Below are positions 49,995-57,531 of a stretch of DNA of 64,000 bases, piece by piece; position 1 is the stretch's first letter, and the number at the start of each line of letters is the position of its first letter. The notes under the pieces were generated by a model that saw only the letters and a program-made list of their open reading frames with translations, had not been told where the DNA came from and made no database searches. Location of the stretch: NCBI GenBank assembly GCA_038040385.1, contig JBBPII010000002.1:186001-250000 (forward strand). The letters are read 5' to 3'. The DNA is from Gilichinskyi gelida. Lineage in GTDB: Bacteria; Acidobacteriota; Thermoanaerobaculia; Gp7-AA8. The position numbers and the translations under genes were made by a program.

Positions 49995-50978
49995 ATGAAG
50001 AAGTTCGCGATCTTTCTGATTCTCCTCGCCTGCGCCCGACAGGAAGACGACCGGCTGAAGCCGGCCGCTACACAGGAACCTGTCATGAAGGTCGGGCTGC
50101 TCACGCCCGGCTCGGTCAACGACAACGGCTGGAACGCCATCGCCTACGAAGGGCTGCAGCGCATCCACGACGAGCTCGGCGCGGAAGTGTCGCATCAGGA
50201 GACAAAGACGCCGGCGGAGTTCGAGGAGGGCTTCCGCTCCTACGGGGCGAAGGGATTCGACCTCGCCTTCGGCCACGGCTTCGAGTTCCAGGACGCCGCG
50301 CTCAAGGCCGGCAAGCAATACCCCAACACGATCTTCATGACCACCTCGGGCAGCTCGGTCGCGCCGAACGTGTCGCCGATGGTGTTCCAGCTCGAGCAGA
50401 CCACCTATCTCCTCGGCGTGATCGCGGCGCGCGAGTCGAAGACAGGAAAAGCGGGGCTGGTGGGCGGCATCAATCTGCCGTCGATCGCCTCGACGTTCCT
50501 GGCCTTCAAGGCCGGAGCGCAATCGATCGATCCGAAGTTCGAGGTGAAGGAGATCTACACCGGCAACTTCGACGACGTCGGCGCGGCGAAGCTGGCGACG
50601 CTCTCGCTAATCAACGCCGGCGCCGACTTCATCATGCATCAGTCCAATGAGGCCGGCCGCGGCGTGTTTCAGGCCTGCCAGGAGCGAAAGGTACGCTGCT
50701 TCGGCTCGAACAAGAATCAGAACGACCTCGCGCCCGACGTCATCGTCGCCTCCGCCGTGCTCGACGTCCCCGCCGCCTTCGTCTACATGGCGAAGCTGGT
50801 CCGCGACCATCAGTTCAAGCCGCAGATTTACTGGCTCGGCCGAAAAGAAGGCATCGTTTCGCTGGTGTGGAACGAGAAGTTGAAGCCAACCATCAAACCG
50901 GAGACGATCGCCGAGGTCGAGCGCATCGAGAAGGAGATCCGCGGCGGGACGTTCCAGGTGCCGCGCGGAAAGTTCTGA
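49995..50978 (+). CDS. BMP-family ABC transporter substrate-binding lipoprotein
   Basis: 327 residues: lipoprotein signal with lipobox LLAC (ILLACARQ, Cys about 14), then a BMP/Med (PnrA-like) fold: VGLLTPGSVNDNGWNAIAYEGL, FGHGFEFQDAALKAG, VFQLEQTTYLLGVIAA, GAKL and DFIMHQSNEAGRGVFQ. These bind nucleosides or purine-like compounds for import. First gene of a four-gene importer; its TGA overlaps the start region of the ATPase gene. Confidence 0.9.
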   Translation: MKKFAIFLILLACARQEDDRLKPAATQEPVMKVGLLTPGSVNDNGWNAIAYEGLQRIHDELGAEVSHQETKTPAEFEEGFRSYGAKGFDLAFGHGFEFQDAALKAGKQYPNTIFMTTSGSSVAPNVSPMVFQLEQTTYLLGVIAARESKTGKAGLVGGINLPSIASTFLAFKAGAQSIDPKFEVKEIYTGNFDDVGAAKLATLSLINAGADFIMHQSNEAGRGVFQACQERKVRCFGSNKNQNDLAPDVIVASAVLDVPAAFVYMAKLVRDHQFKPQIYWLGRKEGIVSLVWNEKLKPTIKPETIAEVERIEKEIRGGTFQVPRGKF

Positions 50979-52207
50979 GACTCGAACACATCGTCAAGCG
51001 CTTCGGCCCCACGCTCGCCGTCGACGACGTCTCGCTCGACTTCGCGCCGGGCGAGATCGTCGGACTGGTCGGCGAGAACGGCGCGGGGAAGACGACGCTG
51101 ATGTCGATCGCCGCGGACGAGCTGCGGCCCGACGGCGGCACGGTAGCGATCGAAGGTACGGTGGGGATGGTGCACCAGCACTTCATGCTCGTCTCCGACT
51201 TCACCATCGCGGAGAACCTCGCGCTGACCATGGGGCGCCTGCTGAGCGACGCGGAGGCGGCGGACGCGATCGCAGTGACCGGCATCGATCTGCGCGACGT
51301 CACCCGTCGCGCGCGCGATCTCTCGGTCGGCGAAAAGGCCAAGCTCGAGCTGATCAAGGCCATTACCAGGCGCCCGCACGCGCTGATCCTCGACGAGCCG
51401 ACATCCGTGCTCACGCCCTCCGAGGCGCGCGAGCTGTTCGAGGTGATGCGCCGCCTCGCCGCGGAAGGAACGACGGTCGTCTTCATCAGCCACAAGATCC
51501 CCGAGGTGCTGGAGGTCGCGACGCGCGTGGTGGTCATGCGGCGCGGGCGGGTGGTGGCGGCAGGGGCGATGACGGCGGAGGAGCTGGCGGAGGCGATGAC
51601 CCTCACCCGGCGCTTCGCGCCACCCTCTCCCGCCGGGCGGGAGAGGGGAGAGATTTTGGCCGTCATCGGCGTAGCCGGCAACGGTCAAGCCGATCTCGCC
51701 GCCAAAGCCCGCGCCGAGGCCCGCGGCCGCGTGGCGCAAATCCCGGAAGACCGCACCCGCGACGGCATCATCGCGGAGATGACCATCGCCGAGAATCTCG
51801 CGCTGCGCGCGCCGCGCTGGCAGCCGCGCCAGGCGCATGAGCGGGCGGCGGCACTCATCGAGGAGTTCAACATCCGGGCGCGGTCGCCGCGGCAGCGCGC
51901 CGGCGCGCTCTCCGGCGGCAATCAGCAGAAGGTGGTGCTGGCGCGCGAGCTGGGGCGCAATCCAGACGTAATCATCGCCTCGGAGCCGACGCGCGGCCTC
52001 GACATCGAGTCGACGCGCTACGTGCACGAGCAGCTCCGAAACGCCGCCGCGCGCGGCGCGTCGATCCTCCTCATCACCTCCGACCTCGACGAGGCCTTCG
52101 CTCTCGCCGACGCCGTGCAGGTCATCTACCGGGGGCGCCTCAGCGCGCGGATGACGCCGCAGGAGGCCGCCGCGCGCGCGCCGGCGCTCATGGCGGGGGT
52201 ACTGTGA
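50975..52207 (+). CDS. ABC transporter ATP-binding protein (two NBDs, nucleoside-type), with repeat-derived linker
   Basis: About 410 residues. NBD1 is complete: Walker A GENGAGKTT (about 36-44), LSVGEKAKLEL, Walker B ALILDEPTS, H-loop SHK. NBD2 starts abnormally: after AEELAEAM the linker reads TLTRRFAPPSPAGRERGE, encoded by a truncated family A palindrome, and continues at EILAVIGVAGNGQ, so the usual ~50-residue linker and first strands of NBD2 are missing; LSGGNQQK and IIASEPTRGLD remain. No ATG/GTG/TTG fits the N-terminus; CTG 50975, overlapping the upstream TGA as CTGA, gives the canonical xRLEHIVKRFG start. Confidence 0.82.
   Translation: MRLEHIVKRFGPTLAVDDVSLDFAPGEIVGLVGENGAGKTTLMSIAADELRPDGGTVAIEGTVGMVHQHFMLVSDFTIAENLALTMGRLLSDAEAADAIAVTGIDLRDVTRRARDLSVGEKAKLELIKAITRRPHALILDEPTSVLTPSEARELFEVMRRLAAEGTTVVFISHKIPEVLEVATRVVVMRRGRVVAAGAMTAEELAEAMTLTRRFAPPSPAGRERGEILAVIGVAGNGQADLAAKARAEARGRVAQIPEDRTRDGIIAEMTIAENLALRAPRWQPRQAHERAAALIEEFNIRARSPRQRAGALSGGNQQKVVLARELGRNPDVIIASEPTRGLDIESTRYVHEQLRNAAARGASILLITSDLDEAFALADAVQVIYRGRLSARMTPQEAAARAPALMAGVL
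51599..51654. repeat. Family A palindromic repeat inside a coding sequence
   Basis: CCCTCACCCGGCGCTTCGCG then CCACCCTCTCCCGCCGGGCGGGAGAGGGG, identical in design to the intergenic copies but lacking the right-hand GGGTGAGGG end. The preceding bases are TGA, as at the intergenic copies, but here the reading frame passes through. Confidence 0.85.
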
Positions 52208-52308
52208 TGGAGTGCGGCCGTCCCGGCCGCACTCGTCGGGCGTCCCGCCCGGCGACGATTGCGACGCGACGGCGCGGGACGCCGATGCGGGCGGGACGCC
52301 CGCACTCC
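52205..52308. repeat. Palindromic repeat between ATPase and permease genes (family G)
   Basis: GAGTGCGGCCGTCCCGGCCGCACTC and a second GGGCGGGACGCCCGCACTC-type arm, with related GGGCGTCCCGCCCGG units between. It fills the space from the ATPase stop to the permease ATG. Confidence 0.7.
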
Positions 52309-53277
52309 ATGAAACGCATCCTCACCGCCGTCGGCGCCGCCGCGGCGTCGATCGTCTTCCTCGCCGTGTGCGGCGCAGTGTTCCGCCACGACCCGCGCGA
52401 GCTGCTGGCGATCCTCGCCAGCGGCTCGGTCGGATCACGCTTTGCGATGGAAGGGACACTACTAAAATCGGTACCGTTACTACTAACCGGTTTGAGCGTC
52501 TCCATCGCCTTTCGCGCGGGGGTATGGAACATCGGCGCGGAGGGGCAGTTCATCACCGGCGCGCTGGCGGCGTTCGTCGCCGCGCCGTACGGGGCGATCG
52601 CCGCGCTGTGCGCGTCGCTCATCGCCGGCGCGCTGTGGGCGTCGATCGCGTCGGCGATGCGCCTGTGGCGGAACGCGCCCGAGGTGCTGACGACGATCCT
52701 GCTCAATTTCATCGCCATCCACCTCCTTGGTTGGGCAGTCAATGGCCCGCTGCAGGAGGCGAGCGCCAAGTATCCGCAGACCGAAACGATCGCCGCCGCG
52801 TTGCCGGCGCTCGGCGCGACGGAACTGCATGCCGGCGTGGTCATCGCGCCGATCATCTGCATCGCGATGTGGTTCGTGCTCTATCGCACCACCGAGGGGC
52901 TGCGCCTGCGCGCGACGGGGTACAACGCGGCGGCCGCGAAGCACGCGGGCATCAACGTCGACGCGCAGCTCGTGCGCGCCATGGCGCTCTCCGGCGCGGT
53001 CGCCGGGCTGGCCGGCGGCATCGAGCTGCTCGGCGTCACCCACCGGCTCTTCGAGCGCTTCGCCTCCGGCTACGGCTACTCGGGGATCGCGGTCGCGCTC
53101 CTCGCGGAGCTCCATCCGCTGGCGACGCTCGCCTCGGCGCTCTTCTTCGGCGCGCTGACTACCGGAGCGGGCGAGCTGCAGCGCTCTGCGAACATCTCCG
53201 CAACCGTCGCCACGTTCGGGCAGGCGGTGGTCGTCCTCACGCTCATCGCGTTCGGGAGGATGCGTGCCCGGGATTGA
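52309..53277 (+). CDS. ABC transporter permease 1 (BMP/nucleoside-type importer)
   Basis: 322 residues, eight or more transmembrane segments of the BPD_transp_2 family: FRAGVWNIGAEGQFITGAL (about 67-85) and RNAPEVLTTILLNFIA (about 124-139) are family signatures. ATG 52309 is chosen because the preceding in-frame codons are palindromic repeat. A run of codons unusual for this genome (CTA CTA AAA, GTA, TTA CTA CTA) occurs at about 52458-52485. Overlaps the second permease gene by 14 nt. Confidence 0.88.
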   Translation: MKRILTAVGAAAASIVFLAVCGAVFRHDPRELLAILASGSVGSRFAMEGTLLKSVPLLLTGLSVSIAFRAGVWNIGAEGQFITGALAAFVAAPYGAIAALCASLIAGALWASIASAMRLWRNAPEVLTTILLNFIAIHLLGWAVNGPLQEASAKYPQTETIAAALPALGATELHAGVVIAPIICIAMWFVLYRTTEGLRLRATGYNAAAAKHAGINVDAQLVRAMALSGAVAGLAGGIELLGVTHRLFERFASGYGYSGIAVALLAELHPLATLASALFFGALTTGAGELQRSANISATVATFGQAVVVLTLIAFGRMRARD

Positions 53278-54115
53278 AGTGCTGCTGCTGGCGATCGTCG
53301 CCGCGACGCCGCTGCTGCTGGCGGTCGAGGGCGAGCTGGTCGTCGAGCGCGCCGGCATGATCAACCTCGGCATCGAGGGGATGATGCTCGCCGCGGCGAT
53401 GACGGCGGTGGTGGCGGCGCAACTGACGAAGAGCCTCGCCATCGGCTTCGCGGGCGGGGTGGTGGGGGCGGCGGCGGTGGGCGCGCTGTTCGGACTCTTC
53501 GCCATCGTCTTCGCCGCCGATCAGATCGTGACTGGGACGGCGATCAATCTGCTGGCGCTCGGGGTGACCGGATTCGTCTACCGCGAGCTGCAGCGGACGG
53601 CGATGTTCTCGCAAGCCGTCCCGCACCTCGGCCGCGACGTCGTCGTGCCGCTGGCCTGGATCGTCGTCCCGCTCGCGCTGGCGTTCGTGGTCTGGCGCAC
53701 CACGTTCGGCCTCCGCCTCCGCGCTTCCGGCGAGCATCCCGCCGCGCTGCGCGCCGCGGGGGCTTCGGTGCACGCGCATCGCTGGGCGGCGCTGGGCATC
53801 GAGGCGCTGCTCGCCGGCATCGGCGGCGCATACCTCGCGCTGGCGATCTCCAGCGGCTTTGCGGAGAACATGACTGCCGGGCGCGGCTACATCGCGCTGT
53901 CGATCGTCATCTTCGGACGCTGGAAGTTCAAGGGAGCGCTGCTCGGCACCGCGGTGTTCGGGATCGCGGCGGCGGCGCAGTACACGCTGCAGGCGAGCGG
54001 CCGTGGGCTGCCGTTCCATCTGCTGCTCGCGCTGCCGTACGTGGTCACGCTGCTGATCCTCTGCGGGATCGCGGGACGCGTCCGCGCACCCGAGGCCCTG
54101 GGGCGGCGCGACTAG
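53264..54115 (+). CDS. ABC transporter permease 2 (BMP/nucleoside-type importer)
   Basis: 283 residues, BPD_transp_2 family: TPLLLAVEGELVVERAGMINLGIEGMMLAAA at the N-terminus (split about 15-45, the conserved N-I-G/L-G-I-E-G element), INLLALGVTGFVYR, GRGYIALSIVIFGRW. Partner of permease 1 in a heterodimeric channel. GTG 53264 start lies in the 3' end of permease 1. Last gene of the importer operon, convergent with the S1/P1 nuclease gene (stops 1 bp apart). Confidence 0.88.
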   Translation: MPGIEVLLLAIVAATPLLLAVEGELVVERAGMINLGIEGMMLAAAMTAVVAAQLTKSLAIGFAGGVVGAAAVGALFGLFAIVFAADQIVTGTAINLLALGVTGFVYRELQRTAMFSQAVPHLGRDVVVPLAWIVVPLALAFVVWRTTFGLRLRASGEHPAALRAAGASVHAHRWAALGIEALLAGIGGAYLALAISSGFAENMTAGRGYIALSIVIFGRWKFKGALLGTAVFGIAAAAQYTLQASGRGLPFHLLLALPYVVTLLILCGIAGRVRAPEALGRRD

Positions 54116-54970
54116 CTACTTCAACGCTTCCTCGATCACTCGTGCCAGCCGCAGTCCGGCAACAAGAAGCCGCTCGTCGACGTCCATGGTGCTCTCTTTG
54201 ATGTAGACGTTATCCAGCGTCGTCCCATCCTCGACGTGCCGCTCGATCGCCATCTCGTGTGATTCGTTGGTCCAGTCGATGACCTCGCCGCTGGCCAGCG
54301 TCTCCGGATCGCGATCGCCAAGCACGTCGGTCATCAGGTGCTTGACCCACTGTTGGTCGGACCGGTTCTGCCGCTCGATCAGCGACGAGTCCCAGACGCC
54401 GTGAAGCTTGCGCTGCTGTCCGTCAATCGTCACCGTGACCCGGTTTCCGCCGAGGTCGGGATCGCCGTTCGGGAGGTGGCCGAAGCCGGTATGAAACGGC
54501 TGGTGGACGTCGCCGACGAAGTGCACGAGGTAAATCAGCGCCGACTCGCGATCGCAGGCGGCTCGCGAGCGATCCTTGAGCAGCTCTCTCATCCGTTCGA
54601 TCCGGCGAACCACGCAATCGCCGGTCGGGCAGTCGCGCCCCTCGTCGTACGTCGGATTGGCGATATCGATGTTCACGAAATGCCAGTCGCGCGTGACCAG
54701 CGCCAGCTCGATCTGGCGGAAGTCGTCGGGGAGGTTGGCCACATCCGCGAACGAGCGCGCGGCCGCCGTGGCCTCGCAATTGGTGTTCGGCGCGTTCGTC
54801 GTTCGCAGCAGCTTTCGCGCGAAGGACAACGCCTGCGGCGCGGTCGCCGACAGCCGCTTTTCGGCGATCAGCCCGACCAGACGATGTCCGCGCGGCCCCC
54901 ACGCCAGCGCGGATGGGGGAAGGAGCCAACAGACGGCGAGCAGAGCGAGAAGCGAAATGCGCTTGTTCAT
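54116..54970 (-). CDS. S1/P1 nuclease family protein, secreted
   Basis: 284 residues. After the signal peptide (LLALLAVCWLLPPSALA) the mature protein begins WGPRGHRLVG, where the N-terminal Trp and His bind zinc. Further ligands: DWHFVNID, HFVGDVHQPFHTGFG, DLGGNRV, and HGVWDSSLI. This trinuclear-zinc site cuts single-stranded nucleic acid and removes 3' phosphates. Location periplasmic or extracellular, probably for nutrient release beside the nucleoside-type importer encoded convergently. Confidence 0.92.
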   Translation of the reverse strand: MNKRISLLALLAVCWLLPPSALAWGPRGHRLVGLIAEKRLSATAPQALSFARKLLRTTNAPNTNCEATAAARSFADVANLPDDFRQIELALVTRDWHFVNIDIANPTYDEGRDCPTGDCVVRRIERMRELLKDRSRAACDRESALIYLVHFVGDVHQPFHTGFGHLPNGDPDLGGNRVTVTIDGQQRKLHGVWDSSLIERQNRSDQQWVKHLMTDVLGDRDPETLASGEVIDWTNESHEMAIERHVEDGTTLDNVYIKESTMDVDERLLVAGLRLARVIEEALK

Positions 54971-54989
54971 ATTCGTAGACTATCCCCAT

Positions 54990-55985
54990 TCATCGCGCAG
55001 ACCGCGCAATCGTCTCCGCGGACGTCGCGTAGTAGATCAGGCATTCATCGAACGCCAGCCGCGCGATCCTGGTCTCGACTTCCCTGATCACCCGCGGAGA
55101 TCCGTTCGGAAGACTGATCGCCTGGATGCTCGCGGTCTCGTTGTTCTCGGCGACGTAATAGAGGTTATTGCTCTGGACGACCAAGCCGTCCGCGAAGTCG
55201 AGGCTGCCGGCGAGGACGACAGGCGTTCCGCCGCCGATCGGGATGCGGTCGATGTCCACCAGGCCCGTACCGAGCCGGAAGGCGGCGAAATAGGCGTTGG
55301 TGTCGTCGACGGCGACGGATCCAACCGGCAAGCTGTCGTACAGCTTCGTCACCGCGCCGCCGTCGACGGGCACCCGCCGCAATCCCGCGCTGGTGTTGCC
55401 CGCAGCGATTCCCGTTTCGCCGTAATAGACGTTGCCGCCCGCCACCGTGATGGCGATCGGAAGCGACAGGCCGCCGGCGAGCGTCTGCACGGTGCCGCCC
55501 GATTTCGAGACGCGCCGCACCGCGCCGTCGGAGAGGAAGTCCTCGCCGGCAAGCGTGCCGAGGGAGACCCAGTAGATGAACTGCGCATCGGTGGCGAAGG
55601 CGCCGGGCGTAAGCACCGCCGAGGCGACGGTCGTCATCGCGCCGCCGCCTTTGGGGATGGAGAAGATATCGGCGGTCAGCTCGCCGCTCAGCCCCGCGAA
55701 GTACACGCGCGTCGCATCGACCTCCACCCATAGCACTTCGGTCGGGATGCGCACCAGCTCCGTCGCTGGCGTGGCGCCTTCCCTCGGGACGCGCCACACC
55801 ACGCCGTTCTCGTCACCGAAATAGACGAAGCCTCCGTTGACCGCGAAGTCCGCGACGCCGGCGGCGAAGGCCACGGTGCCGGGGATGCACGGCTGCAGGG
55901 CGAACGGCCAGCCGATGGCGTGGCGGCGCGCGCTTGCCGATGTTGCGACCAGTAGAAGAAGAATGGCTGTTTTGATTGTGCGCAT
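54990..55985 (-). CDS. Secreted beta-propeller-like hypothetical protein
   Basis: 331 residues: signal peptide (TIKTAILLLLVATSASA) then about six repeats of ~45 residues with the form '(V/I)YF/Y...G.(V/L).R(V/I)P..GG' (VYFGDENGVVWRVPREG, VYFAGLSGELTADIFSIPKGG, IYWVSLG...RRVSKSGG, VYYGETG...RRVPVDGG, AYFAAFR...DRIPIGGG), as in TolB-like/DUF5050 propellers. No catalytic motif. It starts 1 bp after the biotin carboxylase stop, so it is probably co-transcribed; this is where a biotinyl-carrier domain would be expected. Confidence 0.75.
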   Translation of the reverse strand: MRTIKTAILLLLVATSASARRHAIGWPFALQPCIPGTVAFAAGVADFAVNGGFVYFGDENGVVWRVPREGATPATELVRIPTEVLWVEVDATRVYFAGLSGELTADIFSIPKGGGAMTTVASAVLTPGAFATDAQFIYWVSLGTLAGEDFLSDGAVRRVSKSGGTVQTLAGGLSLPIAITVAGGNVYYGETGIAAGNTSAGLRRVPVDGGAVTKLYDSLPVGSVAVDDTNAYFAAFRLGTGLVDIDRIPIGGGTPVVLAGSLDFADGLVVQSNNLYYVAENNETASIQAISLPNGSPRVIREVETRIARLAFDECLIYYATSAETIARSAR

Positions 55986-55986
55986 G

Positions 55987-57447
55987 TCATCGTCCCCAAT
56001 TGCCGAGAGAGTGCCAGATGTCCGTCGTTCGCCGTTGACCGTTGGCCGTTGGCCGTTGTGTTGGCTGAGCGGCCAAGGCGGCGGCGATCAAGGGAACCAC
56101 CTCCGGCATCGGCTGCCGGAGATCCGTTTCGTGATCGGAGAGGAAGCGCGTCGACACCAGCCCCTCGCGGAACGCGGGATGGGCGACGACGCGCCGCAGC
56201 CACGATACGTTCGTCTTCGTGCCGAGGATGACGTAGTCGCGGAGGGCGCGTTCCAGACGGTCGATGCACGCGTCGCGCGACTCGGCGTGGCAGACGAGCT
56301 TCGCCAGCATCGGATCGAAGCTGACGCCGATCTGCGTCCTCTCGCCCACCCCCGCGTCCACCCGCACGCCAGGCCCGGCGGGCTGGCGGTAGAACGCGAT
56401 CGTTCCGCTCTGCGGCAGGAAGCGGTCGTCGGGATCCTCGGCGTAGACGCGGACTTCGATGGCGTGCCCGCGCTGCCGCAGCTCGTCCTGCTTCCACGGC
56501 AGTGGCGCGCCGGCGGCGACCTCGATCTGCGCGCGCACCAAGTCGACGCCCACCACTTCCTCGGTGATCGGATGCTCGACCTGCAGGCGGGTATTCATTT
56601 CCAGGAAGTAAAAGTCGCCGCCGGAGGTGAGGATGAACTCCACCGTGCCGGCGTTGCGGTAGTCGACGCCGCGCGCCGCGGCGATCGCGGCGTCCGCCAT
56701 CCTGCGGCGCAGGTCGTCGCCGTATCGCGGCGCCGGCGTCTCCTCGACGACCTTCTGATGGCGGCGCTGGATCGAGCAGTCGCGCTCGAAGAGATGAACG
56801 ATGTTGCCGCGCCCGTCGCCGAAGATCTGGAGCTCCACGTGCCGCGGCTCTTCGATGTAGCGCTCGAGGAGCAGACGGTCGTCGCCGAAGGCCTTCGTCG
56901 CCTCACGCCGCGCCGACTCGATCGCCGGCGTGAGCTCGCTCGCCGCGCGCACGATCTTCATCCCCTTCCCGCCCCCGCCCGCGCTGGCCTTCACCAGCAG
57001 CGGAAAGCCGATGGTCTTCGCCTGAGCCGTGAGCGTCTCGATCGATTGGTCGTCGCCGTCGTAACCGGGAACGACGGGTATGCCGAGGCGCTGCATGAGG
57101 TGCCGCGCCTCGGCCTTCGAGCCCATCGCAGCGATCGACTCAGCTTTCGGACCGACGAAGACGATCTTCGCCTCCTCGCACGCCGCGGCGAGCTCCGCGC
57201 GCTCGGAGAGGAACCCGTAACCGGGATGGAGCGCGTCAGCGCCGCAGCTCCGCGCCGCGTCGATGACCTTGCCGACGTCGAGGTAGCTCGCGCCGAGCGA
57301 TACGGACTCGTCGAAGTGGCGGCGGACGAAGGGAACGTCATCGCTGTCGACGTGCCCGAGGACGGAGGCGATGCGCAGCTCGCGGCAGGCGCGGGCAATT
57401 CTGACCGCGATTTCTCCGCGGTTTGGTACGAGTAGCTTGCGGATCAT
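55987..57447 (-). CDS. Biotin carboxylase subunit of an acyl-CoA carboxylase, lacking a biotinyl domain
   Basis: 486 residues. Biotin carboxylase domains are complete: KLLVPNRGEIAVRI, HPGYGFLSE, ATP-grasp KASAGGGGKGM (about 155-165), VEFILTSGGDFYFLEMNTRLQVEHP and the C-terminal EVRVYAEDP. The arrangement resembles the MCC/PCC alpha subunit, with the expected DIWHSLGNWG after the core, but the protein ends there, without linker or biotin-carrier domain. Just before, PTQRPTANGQRR is encoded by a family B palindrome. Paired with an enoyl-CoA hydratase gene, so leucine or acyl-CoA catabolism is likely. Confidence 0.88.
   Translation of the reverse strand: MIRKLLVPNRGEIAVRIARACRELRIASVLGHVDSDDVPFVRRHFDESVSLGASYLDVGKVIDAARSCGADALHPGYGFLSERAELAAACEEAKIVFVGPKAESIAAMGSKAEARHLMQRLGIPVVPGYDGDDQSIETLTAQAKTIGFPLLVKASAGGGGKGMKIVRAASELTPAIESARREATKAFGDDRLLLERYIEEPRHVELQIFGDGRGNIVHLFERDCSIQRRHQKVVEETPAPRYGDDLRRRMADAAIAAARGVDYRNAGTVEFILTSGGDFYFLEMNTRLQVEHPITEEVVGVDLVRAQIEVAAGAPLPWKQDELRQRGHAIEVRVYAEDPDDRFLPQSGTIAFYRQPAGPGVRVDAGVGERTQIGVSFDPMLAKLVCHAESRDACIDRLERALRDYVILGTKTNVSWLRRVVAHPAFREGLVSTRFLSDHETDLRQPMPEVVPLIAAALAAQPTQRPTANGQRRTTDIWHSLGNWGR
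56027..56060. repeat. Family B palindromic repeat inside the biotin carboxylase gene
   Basis: GCCGTTGACCGTTGGCCGTTGGCCGTTG-type units, identical to one arm of the intergenic copies at 18007 and 46094, are read in frame on the minus strand near the C-terminus. Confidence 0.75.
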
Positions 57448-57454
57448 GCGCCGC

Positions 57455-57531
57455 CGTCATCCTGAGCGCAGCGAAGGATCTCAGGCTGCGCATTCGGAGA
57501 TCCTTCGCCGTCTGCGCGGCTCAGGATGACG
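57455..57531. repeat. Palindromic repeat, family F (GTCATCCTGAGC type)
   Basis: GTCATCCTGAGCGCAGCGAAGGATC faces its complement GATCCTTCG...GCTCAGGATGAC. This is a widely distributed intergenic element. The TGA in its right arm (minus strand) is the stop of the enoyl-CoA hydratase gene. Confidence 0.85.

Noticed and set aside
57455..57531. Short peptide frame reading VILSAAKDL-type sequence
   Set aside because: This is the translated family F repeat, a known source of spurious small ORFs.
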